64,000 nt of DNA from Labyrinthula sp. Ha (lineage: Eukaryota; Sar; Bigyra; Labyrinthulida; Labyrinthulaceae), in assembly GCA_015227615.1 (NCBI GenBank), contig JAALGZ010000074.1:47893-111892 (forward strand), in the 5' to 3' direction. Below the pieces are notes generated by a model. That model saw nothing but the letters and a program-made list of their open reading frames with translations. It had not been told where the DNA came from and did not search any database. Position numbers and translations under genes: made by a program. Within the stretch, counting starts at the first letter, position 1. Each line of letters begins with the position of its first letter. Below, in pieces: positions 19,392-30,051 of the stretch.

Positions 19392-22002
19392 AGGAAGACT
19401 CTCTGCGGTTCGGAGACAGGTAGGCTAAGTGCGTCTTCGGTTCCAGATCCAAGCCAATCGCAGTCCATTGAGACCTGACGTTGTTACTTCTGGAGAAAAT
19501 GTCAACTTTGTTAGCGAAAGGATAGAGTTCATCGAGAATGTAATAAAACAGTTCGGGCTTTGTAGAAGGAGTAGCAGTGTAGGTTCTTAAAACAGAATTG
19601 AATTTTTTCTTGTCGACTTCGTTAAAAGTATCGGCGTATTTTAAATGAGGTGAGGATCTTCTTTCAAAAACCAAACATGTTTCCTGCGAGTGCTGCAGAA
19701 AGTGACCCAGACTTTTGAAAAGTTCACCGTGTTTAGTGTATTTGATCCATGTGATGTAGTCGAATAAATAATATTGCTGTTCTGCAGCCCAATTCAGAAC
19801 ACAATGATAGCTAGAATTAGTAACCCAGACATACAAATGAAAACCAAAAGGAAAATGCGACAAAGGTAATTTGATCTTTTGAAACTCATGTAAAGATAGC
19901 GTAGGATATTTCAAAGCCACACCACGAGTAGGGTTTTTACTACCAATAGCCCATGGAGGATCCATGACAGCGACTTGAAAAATGCTGTTTTTAGATTTAG
20001 GTTTGTAAAATTGAAGGTCGAAAATATTAGTAATGTAAATTTGTTTGCAAGGAGGTTCAAAATAAACAGTAGCTTCACTTCCATCAATGAGAAAAATATT
20101 TCCTCCAAGATATTTTAAAATAATTTTCTTTTGTGTTTCAACTTCGAGATAAACAAGTTTGACGGAATCAGCATCAAGAGAGATGACTAATAAATTACTG
20201 TAATGTTTAAATCTAGTTAGTAAAGGTTCAGAATCAATCTGTGAAATATCTTCTTCAAAGGGTAAAGTAAGAATAGAATACAAAGAACTAAGCGTGATCC
20301 ATATTTCTTCATTTGAGAATAAAAATCTATTTAAATGATCCAATAATTCTTCGTTGTTAAAAATAGTTTCACGAACATCTTCATTAAAACTTTTAATAGA
20401 ATCTTGTATTTCTTGAAGAGAATAAATATTATTGTCAACCAAAAAACGTTTAGCTTCTGTAAGTTCAAACTCTTGTAATAATAATCTTAAATGTCGTAAG
20501 TCATCCAATCGTCTGAAGTACGGAACAATTGTAGATGATCCATCAAATAGAGTAACTTCTTGTCGAAAGAGCTGTAAAATATGTTCCTTTTCTAAAAGCG
20601 TATTAAAAGAACCAGGGAGATTCTTGTGAAAATGATTTATACCAAAATGTTTAGATAAAAAGTTTCTTGCATCTTCCAATTTGAATTTTAATCCATGAAA
20701 TATTCCAATTGCTTGAAGATTTAAAAGTCTTTGGAGCTGCGTTGCGATCTGCTGTTTGCTCCTAAAAGGAAGAGCATTTGACTTCAGATAGTCCATGTAA
20801 CATCCACAACCATATTTAAGAACGAGAGCTTCTAAAACAAGTTTTTCTTCCGGGTACCAGCCTAAAGTATTCCCCTCTGGAGATCTGTCAATATATCTAA
20901 GTTTGGTAAATTTAACTTGAATACGCTGAATATTTATATTTCTTCTTCGATTTGGTTTAGTGTCGTATTTTTTCTTATCTATTTTTTCCATCAGAACTAA
21001 TAAATGTAATCTTTTTCCTTGATCATGAACTTCTTCTTCAACATATTTTCTAACTAGAATCGGAAGATCTTGGTACATCAGCTCGAAATCTTGCCATGTG
21101 TCTTCATTGGCGTCAAAGCCTAACCATCGGGTCCTAATTTCGTAATGAGCTTTGATGTCCTGAGAGAAACGTATTCCAATGAATTTTTCTACTTCTAGAG
21201 ATTGAAAATTATGAATAAAAAGAGCTTTTAATTTTTTGTTTCCTAAAGGTCGGCTGTCAGAATACCACCAAAGTCTGCTACCATGAACTAATCTTATTTT
21301 GTTCGTAAGAGATTCGACAGAATAAACATTTTTTGAGAAAATATCAATGATTTGGTATGGACCTAACCATGTCAGTCTCGTTTTCTCCTTGGCACTTTGA
21401 GTACCCTCTTCTGAAACAAGAACGTAATCTCCAATGTTAAGTTGGAGTAGTAAATTGTGATTTGGATCCTTTAATTTATTATCTGCTTCTCTTTTAAGTA
21501 GGACGTTACTATAGATTTTAGAATGTAAATCTTCCATGAGTTTAGAAATATTATCAGCCTCTTCTAATAAAGTGCTAACTTGATCCAGTTCTAATATTTT
21601 ATCCGCGAGATGTATAGCGAAATGTTTAGGATCTTGTAAATAAAGAGGTTCTTTGATACGAAAATAGAGAAATAGCTCATTGGAAGTAGCATTTAATCTT
21701 CTTGACATTGGTTTATTATTGATAAGGTAAGTGATCATGGGTAACAGAGTCGGCCATTCTGCTTCCTGTAATCCAAACTGAGAAACTAAGCTGCGCATAT
21801 AGCTTAAAATTGTTGAATTAACAGTTTCTATTGCCCCATTAGTCCATGGTGAATAAGCAATAGTATAACTTTGTGAAAACCCAACTGCTCTTGAAAGTTT
21901 TGAAAGCAGTTCATTTGCAAAATGAGAACCATTATCTGTGACTATTAGAAAGGCTTGAAGAAAACCATAGTTTGATCTCCAAGTTAATAGAGCATCAACC
22001 AT
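19390..22002 (-). CDS. pol: Integrase core, GPY/F, chromodomain-like, SANT-like and MT-A70 methyltransferase, element B
   Basis: 870 open codons. Begins in the integrase core (TDNGSHF, NGAIETVN), then GPY/F (LGPYQII), and a chromodomain-like segment with the full RWLGF...EDTW (about 21090-21150). The basic linker follows, then the SANT-like WYPEEKLVLEALVLKYGCGCY...R-KQQ (about 20750-20870). The helical region leads to a complete MT-A70 domain: DPPW near 19955, LKYPTLS, FHLYVWVTN, LQHSQETCLVFERR, KPELFYYILDE, VDIFSRSNN. This is the intact version of what A carries in three broken pieces, and proves that integrase, chromodomain and methyltransferase share one frame. The first Met here is not a true start. 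Confidence 0.93.
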   Translation of the reverse strand: MVDALLTWRSNYGFLQAFLIVTDNGSHFANELLSKLSRAVGFSQSYTIAYSPWTNGAIETVNSTILSYMRSLVSQFGLQEAEWPTLLPMITYLINNKPMSRRLNATSNELFLYFRIKEPLYLQDPKHFAIHLADKILELDQVSTLLEEADNISKLMEDLHSKIYSNVLLKREADNKLKDPNHNLLLQLNIGDYVLVSEEGTQSAKEKTRLTWLGPYQIIDIFSKNVYSVESLTNKIRLVHGSRLWWYSDSRPLGNKKLKALFIHNFQSLEVEKFIGIRFSQDIKAHYEIRTRWLGFDANEDTWQDFELMYQDLPILVRKYVEEEVHDQGKRLHLLVLMEKIDKKKYDTKPNRRRNINIQRIQVKFTKLRYIDRSPEGNTLGWYPEEKLVLEALVLKYGCGCYMDYLKSNALPFRSKQQIATQLQRLLNLQAIGIFHGLKFKLEDARNFLSKHFGINHFHKNLPGSFNTLLEKEHILQLFRQEVTLFDGSSTIVPYFRRLDDLRHLRLLLQEFELTEAKRFLVDNNIYSLQEIQDSIKSFNEDVRETIFNNEELLDHLNRFLFSNEEIWITLSSLYSILTLPFEEDISQIDSEPLLTRFKHYSNLLVISLDADSVKLVYLEVETQKKIILKYLGGNIFLIDGSEATVYFEPPCKQIYITNIFDLQFYKPKSKNSIFQVAVMDPPWAIGSKNPTRGVALKYPTLSLHEFQKIKLPLSHFPFGFHLYVWVTNSSYHCVLNWAAEQQYYLFDYITWIKYTKHGELFKSLGHFLQHSQETCLVFERRSSPHLKYADTFNEVDKKKFNSVLRTYTATPSTKPELFYYILDELYPFANKVDIFSRSNNVRSQWTAIGLDLEPKTHLAYLSPNRRESS

Positions 22003-22601
22003 AGCACTTGCTGTTGCCCCCTCTGAAAAGACATCTGTATCTTTCTTGTTGCTGAATCTAGAATAACAAGAATATAACCCACTGAATTGACATAGAGATA
22101 ATCAGCCCTTAATATTTCTCTGGGCTTCTTTGCCAACTTGGTAAGATTGTAAGGTTGTCTAATTAAACGAGGTGATCGATTGCAATGAAGACATTTATTG
22201 CGAAAAGTATTTAGAAGACTTGTAACATTCTTTCTAGGTAAACCATGAAAGTAAACTTCAGACATATATCTCTTTTCTGCCTCTTTACTAGGATGACCAC
22301 GTTGAGTGTGGTTAACAATAATATATTTAGTAAAAAACTTCTTTGGAATAACTAATCTTTCACGAAAATATAATAAATCATCCTTGACCGAACATTTATT
22401 CTTGAATGAAATAGGTAATTTCTTTTGTGATCTCTTAATTTCATCTTCATCAAAGTGCTTCCAATCTTTCTTAGGATAAAAAGGTGAAAGATAAGAAATG
22501 TGCTCCCCAACAAACATATTTTCCAACTCAGAAACGACAGCTTCTGGCTGTTCCTCTTGAGGATCCAACAAAGAATAATTTGAATCTCTAGAAATCTGCA
22601 T
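21984..22601 (-). pseudogene. pol: Integrase zinc-finger segment of element B
   Basis: Contains H-x4-H and C-x2-C (NHTQRGHPS ... CLHCNRS) and the first catalytic Asp (RADYLYVN). The next frame takes over after an indel near 22017. Confidence 0.88.
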
Positions 22602-22621
22602 TATAGTACTGCCTCTGACCT

Positions 22622-23461
22622 TTATTTTCCCATAAAAATATCTTCAACGTGCCTGCTTTCATCTTCTAAGACTGTCTGCCAGTCCTCCCCAGATGAAATA
22701 CACACATCGGCATCATTAGTCATATTAAATGGGGTAGATTCTTCTTCATGATTGATTTCATCTTCCGAATCGCCGGAAAAATAATCAATGTCAGACTCAT
22801 CTTGATTGCAGCAACTTAAATCTAGAGTAAAAAAGCATCTAGCTGTTTTTAAACTTTGTCTATTACCCCATCTTGTTAGCAGATCACTAACAAAATTATC
22901 TCTGCTACTAATGTGAAATACTGTCATGTCGACTGATTGTAAGCGGATCGCCCATCGATAGAGGCGATCCCAATATATTCTTTTTTCATTTTCTTTGGTT
23001 TTGATAACTGATAACAAAGAACGATGATCCGTGTAAACATAAATACCTCCACTGTGAGTTCTAAGGAGGAATCCTATGCGCTCAAATGCGTACACAATAG
23101 GATATAATTCTTTACTAGCGATGTGCCAGCGAGTTTCAGAAACAGAAAATGACCCAGACAAAAACATCATGGGTTTAGGTTGTAATGTGCGAACGTCATT
23201 AGTAATAGTCTGTTCATCATTTTGAAATACTGCCAATGACCAAACTGAATTACTTGAGTCCGTAAATAATAAAATAGGTTTTGATTCATCGTAAGTGCTT
23301 AGAAATCTCTTAGATGCAGAAACAATGGCTTCTTTTAGACGGATGTAAGCATCATCTAATTCTTTAGTCCATTTAATTTCTTCTTTTTCTTGTTGTACTT
23401 GAATAAGTTTTTTACCCTTAAGATTTGCAAAATCAGCGAAGGGCTGACGAAGAGATGCCAA
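22622..23461 (-). pseudogene. pol: RNase H segment of element B
   Basis: In frame with the reverse transcriptase segment. Shows FTDSS, SKELYP and YTDHR, with spacing as in Ty3/Gypsy RNase H. The C-terminal part is an acidic linker toward integrase. It ends by a frame change in a T run near 22620-22640. Confidence 0.88.
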
Positions 23462-23482
23462 TTGAGGTATGTTTGGTGAAAG

Positions 23483-24166
23483 CTAATTAGCTAAATATAC
23501 TAATTGAGCTGCTTCAAATCGATAAACGGGTTTAGGCATAGAAAGAATGTTTTCAAAGAAAGTAGGAGAAAAGTTCCAGAGACCTTGTTTGATCTCCCGG
23601 CCGCACCAAATAGTACGTTCAGGTCCAAACTCGCATTTGCGTAAATTGAATCTAACTCTTCGTTTAGCTGCACGATCCATTAAGTCTTTGATGATTCTGC
23701 AAAGATCGGAAAAAGTGGTGGCGTAGACTAGTAAATCATCTAGCCATGCGATCACTCCATTGTTTTCAGCAGTAAAATATTTGGGTTCCCCCCAATCAAT
23801 GATTTCGTTAACTACTCTATCGAAAAATAGTGCAGGGGTGTTTTTCCACCCCATGGGTGCACCTAACATAATGTAGGCACTACGTCTTGTAACTAATGTG
23901 AAAATATCCCTATGATCAGGGTTAGTTGGGAGAAAATCAAACCCACTAAGTACATCTAGAGTTGCGTAAAATGATGGATTTTTTATTGACAAAAGTTGTC
24001 TTTCTAAATTTGCTAGATTTAATGAAGTAGGAACCGTAATATTATTGAGTCTTATCATGTTACTAACCATTCTAAATCGATTAAGTATATTTTCCTTTTT
24101 CCAACTTTCCTTTTCTTGATGAGTAAAACTTGAATAATTTGAAGGTAATTTGATCATCTTGCCCAT
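23483..24166 (-). pseudogene. pol: Reverse transcriptase segment of element B
   Basis: The catalytic residues are present: ATLDVLSGFDF and WLDD (23735-23746), the same Trp variant as in A. It ends at TAG (23480), where A has Trp in LANWLSPN, i.e. TGG to TAG. Confidence 0.88.
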
Positions 24167-24262
24167 AACAAAGACGGGATGACCCCAAACTGGGTTCTTT
24201 GCTCTGGCTACAATACCTGCCTTAATTAAAGCTTCGAATTTTAACTCAAGAAATTGTTCTTC

Positions 24263-25087
24263 TTATTTTGTTTGATGATAGCCATCTGAACGTAAAATAG
24301 GATGATCTTTGACTAAATCAACATCAATGGGTGTTAAGCTGCTTATCCTAGCATTGGACTGTTTGATTCCCAAAGCTGGAATACCATTCAATAGAATTGC
24401 TTTTAGATCCTGTTTTTGCTCAGCATTAAAAATACTCTCGTTTAGCTTTTCCTGAATCATTTGAATGAGAATATTATTTTCCACTTCTTCTTCAATGGCA
24501 CCTTCCCCGATACCCACTTCATTGAACTCTTCGGGAATATTGTCCACCAAGTTTTGAATAACTAACGGGGTAACTTCTGATGGGGAAGGGTCATCATCTA
24601 ATCGATCGAAGTGTCCTGAGTCCACATCTTCTATTGGAATGGGATTAATGGCTGCAACGAGTTCCTGATGAGTGTTTTTATTTAAGACATCGCCAGACTT
24701 AGAAAATAACTTTTGATTAGAATGTGAAATTGAATCGGAAATAAAAAGAGAATTTGAATTTGTAAGAGAATTAGAATTAGATTTTAAAATAGAAATTGGT
24801 TTAGGATTAAAAAGAGAAATAGAATTTGAAGTAGATTGAGAGATTGAATTTGAAATAGATTGAGAAGTAGACTTTGAATTAGAAATAGACTTTGAATTAG
24901 AAATGTAATTTGAATTAGAAATAGAATTTGAATTAGAAATGTGATTTGAATTAGAAATAGAATTTGATTTAGAAATGCGATTTGAATTAGAAATAGAATT
25001 TGATTTAGAAATGTAGTTTAATTTTGAAAGAGAAATAGTATTAACCTTGGAAAGAGAAATAACTTTAACATCTGCTAGCGGGATCAT
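24263..25087 (-). pseudogene. pol: Pol N-terminal segment of element B with Ser-Asn-Ile repeats
   Basis: 274 codons. Residues about 28-130 are a low-complexity run of SISNSN-type six-residue units, absent from A. It is followed by the conserved NIPEEFNEVGIGEG patch and the approach to the reverse transcriptase. It ends at TAA (24260), within the segment where A has an uninterrupted PEQEKFLELKF. The reading frame itself continues beyond. Confidence 0.75.
24690..25010 (-). repeat. 18-bp tandem repeat encoding SISNSN units, element B
   Basis: Imperfect repeats of an 18-bp unit (element strand TCTATTTCTAATTCAAAT) coding for alternating Ser-Asn and Ser-Ile pairs. They lie in the Pol N-terminal region of B and are not in A. 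Probably a slippage expansion. Confidence 0.75.
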
Positions 25088-25504
25088 CCTTTGTAAAATA
25101 ATAGAGATATAGTTGTAAAAAGTAGGACCGATAAAATGAACATCTGTGTTTGATTGATGTATTAAACCAGGAACCTTAGTTGACCTTTAGACAAATATGA
25201 AGCATCTACAGTCAGGATGTAAAAATATGACTTGATCCTGCTGCTTAGAACTGCTGTAATGAACTGCATCTATTATTGAATCTGCAAGGCGGAAACCCTT
25301 TGAATATAAAATATTAAAGTTTTGCATCCAATTAGAAATATTTGACTGAAATAAAATGAATAGAAAGTCTTGAATATTTATTTGAGAGTGCTGAGAAAGT
25401 AAAGAGCGTACATCTCCATTATGAATAAAAAGAACCTCGAAACTGTCCTTCTCTTGGATGGATGTAGTTGGCCCCAGAAGTTTAGAATCTTTCTTGCCAG
25501 CTTC
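25088..25504 (-). other. Conserved region between protease and Pol of element B
   Basis: Directly behind the gag TAG the same frame continues for about 100 codons to a TAA near 25200. It includes FLFILFQSNISNWMQNF and GFRLADS, which correspond to the 163-codon frame of A at 8235-8726. After the TAA the frame runs on into the next ORF. Function unknown. Confidence 0.5.
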
Positions 25505-27157
25505 CTATTTTTTCTCTTTAGATCTATCTGCATTCGTAAGATCCAGCGTAATCTCAAAGTAATCTAAAGTTTTCTTGCCAATTATATAATCTGACCAAGT
25601 AGGAACGTCAACACAGAAAAATCTCTGCACTCCTAAATTGAATTCTGTTTCCCCTTGAGATAATTTGGCTCTTGCGGTAATTACCTTTTTGATTGGTAAA
25701 ATCTTCCCATCGAGAAGTTCAACTTGTTTAATGTATCTTGGTTCTTCTTCTTTTATAGAATAGTTCCTCATTAACTTCAGACTTGAAACATTGCGCGATG
25801 CACCAGTGTCCACTATGCCTTGAACACTTTCGAAATTATTAGAATGAATATTTTTCAAACTCAAACTGATGTCTTGACGTGATGCACCTATTTTCCCTAC
25901 TTTAATCGAGAAGACTCTGTTATTCTTGTTTCGCCTATTCTTTGAAGGTTCTTGCTTATGTACTACAACTTGCTTCTTAGTAAATGATTTTAATCCAGAA
26001 CGATTATTCATAAAAGCTTGTTTAATTCTTGGAAGGTTGAGGTGTTTAGCCCCTAGCATCAGCTCATCCAACTCTAGATGGATAGATGTTGGAGCCTTTT
26101 TCAATAAAATCTTTACAATTCTTTTACGATGTTGATCCATTTCACTTTCAGTAAGGAATCTCAATATTTTATTTACACTGTCGAAGTAAAGGTATATTTG
26201 TTCTTCTGGAGATAAAGATCGTGATGGCCACTCAAGCTCTTCGGCAAGATTGGTTAAACATCTCGCACGATTTATTCTATCAAACTTAGAGACGTGCTTC
26301 TTTAAATATTTGTAAATAGAAAAAGAACTGGTAACATCGACACCTCTGTGTCTTAAACTCGAAGTAACATCTTCTGTCAAAAGAGCCTGAATATTTAAAT
26401 TTGGAACATTTGTGGCGATTCCATCAAAATCATGAAGAAAATTAATAATTGATTTCTGTGTAAGTTCCCTTAACTTAGGAGGAAGTTGAAATTGAACCAA
26501 TGGAACACCAGAAGGTCTGCCTTCAGAGACAGTGTGCTGCCTGTAGTTGTATTTGTAAGCTTTTTTGTTCGCGTTTTTATCCACATAGGAGCTACCAGTC
26601 TCACTCCATGGGTCGAGTGATCGATAAGACATGGCACTTCCTGCATATTTTTTAGGTCTTTCTTCTTCTTTAGGATGTTCTTGATGTGCAGGAGCTTCAT
26701 TTTCAGCAGCATTTTCGTAAGATTCAGGAAGATTAGATAGTCTTTCACCTTGTTGAGCTTCTTGTTCATTGAAATATGCTTCCCTCTCTTCTAATTCTTC
26801 TTGTCTCCTTCTAAGAACATCCTGCAGTTGATCATTAGCTTCCTTTTGCTCCATGAGACTAGTCCGGAGATCCTCATTAGCCGCTTCGCGCTCAGCAAGT
26901 TGCTTAGAAATGCGCTCCAGACGGCTTCTCTCCCTTTGCTGCCTCAAAACTTCAGAAAGAACTTCGGATTGAACTAAGTCATCGGTCCCAGTGGCACGCG
27001 TCGCCATTCTCGCAGGGAAATCTTGAGCTTCGTCCGCAGACGTAGGAGGCTAGGGAGTTTCGTCTATAGGTGAGTTATTCGAATCGGTTTGTTCATTTGT
27101 GGGAGAAGCCTAAGAAACTGGATTTGAAATAGTTTCGGAGGTCCCTTGATCTGTCAT
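25505..27157 (-). pseudogene. gag-pro: Gag-protease of element B with two nonsense codons
   Basis: The ATG at 27157 lies 23 bp inside the LTR, as in A. The frame has TAG near 27110 and 27052, both in contexts where CAG would continue, and is then open for 500 codons from 27007. The N-terminus has a long Glu/Gln/Arg coiled coil. The PWSETGSSYVDK patch and capsid-like region follow A closely. The protease active site reads DTGAS and the C-terminal segment IIGKK. The stop TAG at 25505-25507 is at the same position as that of A, and related coding sequence continues after it in the same frame. Confidence 0.85.
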
Positions 27158-27164
27158 TTCTTCG

Positions 27165-27179
27165 ACGTTATTCGAATAA
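27165..27179 (-). promoter_or_regulatory. Conserved palindromic motif at the primer-binding-site position of element B
   Basis: On the element strand the sequence after the LTR is TTATTCGAATAACGT, identical to that of A although the LTRs are unrelated. No TGG start is present. Confidence 0.6.
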
Positions 27180-27361
27180 TGTCTTTCTTCCTAGGATAGA
27201 TAAAAAGTTAGTGTAAGTGTTAAGCGTTAACGGTAAGGTCGATATTATGTCAAACCGACAATAAAGTGTTTGTATTTCAAACTATGTTACAGAATATAGC
27301 AAGGGACTATGATAGTCGTGTAATCCAGGAGTACACACGTCAGTCCAGTATTGCATGGATA
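27180..27361 (-). repeat. 5' LTR of element B
   Basis: 182 bp. Its outer end reads TATCC on the element strand instead of TGTCC, a probable C-to-T change on the + strand at 27360. Otherwise identical to the 3' LTR. Confidence 0.93.
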
Positions 27362-27482
27362 TTAGTAATTGTATAAAAATGAGTTCGTTTCCCTTCGAAA
27401 AAATATTAACCACCTATGTCTCTGTCACAAATTGTGAATTTGCCCAAAATGTCAAAATACGAGGAAACTCCACATCTGCCAA

Positions 27483-29948
27483 ATGTCATCTGCAAAAGAA
27501 AAGACTATAAGAAGATATCCATCTCCATTCTCCTTACATCCCTCTATTCCATTCTTCCTTTTATCTTTCAGCATTCCTCTTGCAATAATTCTTACATATT
27601 CTATCCGTACTCATGCATTAGATACATATGGCTATGTAATCCATGAGTTTGACCCCTGGTTTAATTTCAGAGCAACAGATTACTTATCAAAACACGGATG
27701 GAATAAATTTATCCATTGGTTTGATCATAGAAGCTGGTATCCTATTGGAAGACCTGTTGGAACAACTATTTATCCAGGTATGCAAGTTATTTCAGTTTTC
27801 CTATACGACTTTTTACAAAGCAATACTTTCAATTTACCTAAATATACACTGAATGAAGTTTGTTGTCTTGTTCCAATCTGGTTTGCTTGTATTTCAACTA
27901 TTTCTACAGGCCTTATGTCAATAACAACTATTAAATCAGACTCGATCTACTCTAAAATTGCTATCTTTGCTTTAACAAGCTTGATTATGAGCCTCATTCC
28001 AGCGCATACTATGAGATCTGTAGGTGGTGGATTTGATAACGAATCAGTTGCACTTCCTTTACTTTGTACAACTTTTTTATTATATACGAAATCTCTTGGT
28101 GCTCAAAGTATCTTCAGCGCTGTTTTCTGGGGAGTTCTTACAGCTGCTAGTTATGCTGCAATGGGTGCTTCTTGGGGAGGTTTCATCTTTGTTGGAAACT
28201 TAATTGCTTTTCATGCTTTATATTTATCTTTTAGAAGTGTTAACTTTTCTATTTTTTCTCCTTTGGAAAATAAGTATAGTCCAAATTTAGTTTATACTTA
28301 CTCGACATTCTTTATTTTTGCTACTTTGGGGTTAATCCAAGTTCCTGTTGTTGGATTAAGTCCTTTGAAGTCTTTGGAACAGTTGTTTTTACTTGCTGTA
28401 TTTGGATGGATAAATTTACATCACTTAGCATATAGATTAACACCTAGATTCAAAGGTAGAGGTGCTGAAGATAAGTATAAAGAAGCATATACAAAACGTT
28501 GTTTTTTTGTTTTTTCTATTGCTGGTGGTATTGGTCTTGTTGTTTGTGCATATCTATTGAATCAAGGTTATTTTGGCCCACTTGGTGCAAGAATTAGAGG
28601 CCTTTTTGTTCCACATACGAGAACTGGGAATCCTTTAGTCGATTCAGTAGCTGAACATAGAAGTACTCATCCTTCTGCTTATTACAGATACCTTCATCTG
28701 AACGCATTTTCTACGATTATTGGTTTCTTTATTATATTACAGAAACCAATGGATAAAGAATGGAACCAAAGAAGTTTTTTAATTATGTATGTTTCAACTG
28801 CGTATTATTTCAGTACAAAGATGGTCAGGTTGATTCTTCTTCTTGCCCCAATTGTATCAATATTGTCTGCGGTTGGAATTGATTTTTTGATAAGATGGAG
28901 TTATACTCAACTATTTTGTCAAGATGCTGATCCTTTGGAACTTCCTCCTAGAAACCCAAAGAACGAAGATTTAAAAAAAAAGAAAAAGAAAGGAAAGAAA
29001 CAACAAGAAAAAAATGAACTTGATGAAATAAAGGAAGAGATGCAAGCTACATATTCCTCAGACACTTGGAGGTTTGGGAGAAAAGCAACAGCAGGAGCTT
29101 TCATATTCATAGTTACAAAGTCTATGATGAATTTTTATTTTCATGCAAAGTTGATGGGGATCAGAAGTTCGCATCCAAGTATAATGTATCAAACTCGTAT
29201 GGGCGGTGAAACAATAATAGTAGATGATTACAGAGAAGCATACTGGTGGTTAAGAGATAACACAGATGAAGATGCAAGAGTTTTATCTTGGTGGGATTAT
29301 GGATATCAATTATCTGGAATTGGAGAGAAAATAACTTTGGCGGATGGAAATACTTGGAATCATGAACATATAGCAACCATAGGGAAAATTCTTGCTAGTC
29401 CAGTGGATAAAGCACATGATATGGTTATTCATTTAGCTGATTATATTCTTGTTTGGTGTGGAGGTGGAGGAGATGATTTAGCTAAATCACCTCATATAGC
29501 TCGCATTGCTAATTCTGTGTATCGAGATGTTTGTGGCGAAGAAGATCCACTTTGTAGAAACTTTGGGTTCAAGAATAGAGATCGAAATGCGCCAACTGAT
29601 ATGATGGAAAAGTCACTTGTTTATCACTTGGTTCAAGTTGATGAAAAAAAAATAGAAGATATGTTTGAAGAAGTTTTTGTTTCAAAATTTGGAAAAGTTC
29701 GAGTGTGGAAAATAAATGGAGTAGATGAGGAAAGTAAAAAATACACGTTTAGTTCAGAAAGTAAGGTTTGTGATCAAGGAGGAACAGGTTGGATATGTCC
29801 AGGAAAGTATCCACCAAAATTCTTGCCATACATTGAATCACAAAAAAATTTTCAACAACTTGAAGATTTCAATGCAGCCAAAGTTGATGAAGAGTATCAA
29901 AGAAAATATCACAGTGCATTTACGCAAAAAGAAAAACAAAAAAAGTAG
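27483..29948 (+). CDS. STT3: STT3, catalytic subunit of oligosaccharyltransferase
   Basis: STT3 transfers the lipid-linked oligosaccharide to Asn in N-x-S/T sequons in the endoplasmic reticulum lumen. 821 residues without introns, a usual length for the family. The N-terminal half is a multi-pass membrane domain starting at about residue 21. The first luminal loop has the acidic motif EFDPWFNFRAT (about residues 56-66). The external-loop motif SVAEH is near 388, and the WWDYG substrate-recognition motif is at about 603-607, followed by DGNTWNHEH. A lysine-rich stretch of about 20 residues (near 497) precedes the last luminal part. The ATG at 27483 gives a short cytosolic tail before the first helix. 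The stop is TAG. Element B's 5' LTR lies 121 bp upstream. The seipin gene faces it 103 bp downstream. Confidence 0.96.
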   Translation: MSSAKEKTIRRYPSPFSLHPSIPFFLLSFSIPLAIILTYSIRTHALDTYGYVIHEFDPWFNFRATDYLSKHGWNKFIHWFDHRSWYPIGRPVGTTIYPGMQVISVFLYDFLQSNTFNLPKYTLNEVCCLVPIWFACISTISTGLMSITTIKSDSIYSKIAIFALTSLIMSLIPAHTMRSVGGGFDNESVALPLLCTTFLLYTKSLGAQSIFSAVFWGVLTAASYAAMGASWGGFIFVGNLIAFHALYLSFRSVNFSIFSPLENKYSPNLVYTYSTFFIFATLGLIQVPVVGLSPLKSLEQLFLLAVFGWINLHHLAYRLTPRFKGRGAEDKYKEAYTKRCFFVFSIAGGIGLVVCAYLLNQGYFGPLGARIRGLFVPHTRTGNPLVDSVAEHRSTHPSAYYRYLHLNAFSTIIGFFIILQKPMDKEWNQRSFLIMYVSTAYYFSTKMVRLILLLAPIVSILSAVGIDFLIRWSYTQLFCQDADPLELPPRNPKNEDLKKKKKKGKKQQEKNELDEIKEEMQATYSSDTWRFGRKATAGAFIFIVTKSMMNFYFHAKLMGIRSSHPSIMYQTRMGGETIIVDDYREAYWWLRDNTDEDARVLSWWDYGYQLSGIGEKITLADGNTWNHEHIATIGKILASPVDKAHDMVIHLADYILVWCGGGGDDLAKSPHIARIANSVYRDVCGEEDPLCRNFGFKNRDRNAPTDMMEKSLVYHLVQVDEKKIEDMFEEVFVSKFGKVRVWKINGVDEESKKYTFSSESKVCDQGGTGWICPGKYPPKFLPYIESQKNFQQLEDFNAAKVDEEYQRKYHSAFTQKEKQKK

Positions 29949-30051
29949 TTTTCTAGCTGTGTAAAACAGAGCCTTATTAAAGAGCTTTCATGTAGAACAA
30001 TATCTTGTTGTGCGAAGAGAACTAAAGTTTAATTTTATGTTCATAAAAGTT

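Larger units (their letters stand above)
19197..27361 (-). mobile_element. Element B: second full-length Ty3/Gypsy element with SANT and MT-A70 module
   Basis: 8165 bp on the minus strand. The 182-bp LTRs differ only at the penultimate base of one end (TG...CA versus TA...). A 4-bp target duplication TTAG lies at 19193-19196 and 27362-27365. Gene order is the same as in A, with protein similarity throughout but unrelated LTR sequence and lower GC, so it is a separate subfamily. It is broken by stop codons near 27110 and 27052 (both TAG), 25200 (TAA), 24260 (TAA) and 23480 (TAG). There are two frameshifts, near 22620 in a T run and near 22017. The last 870 codons (integrase core to methyltransferase) are intact. 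Its 5' LTR lies 121 bp upstream of the STT3 start codon, pointing away from that gene. Confidence 0.95.

Noticed and set aside
24690-25010. Tandem repeats taken as a CRISPR-like array
   Set aside because: Units are 18 bp and contiguous, without unique spacers. They are in-frame coding repeats in a eukaryotic retroelement.
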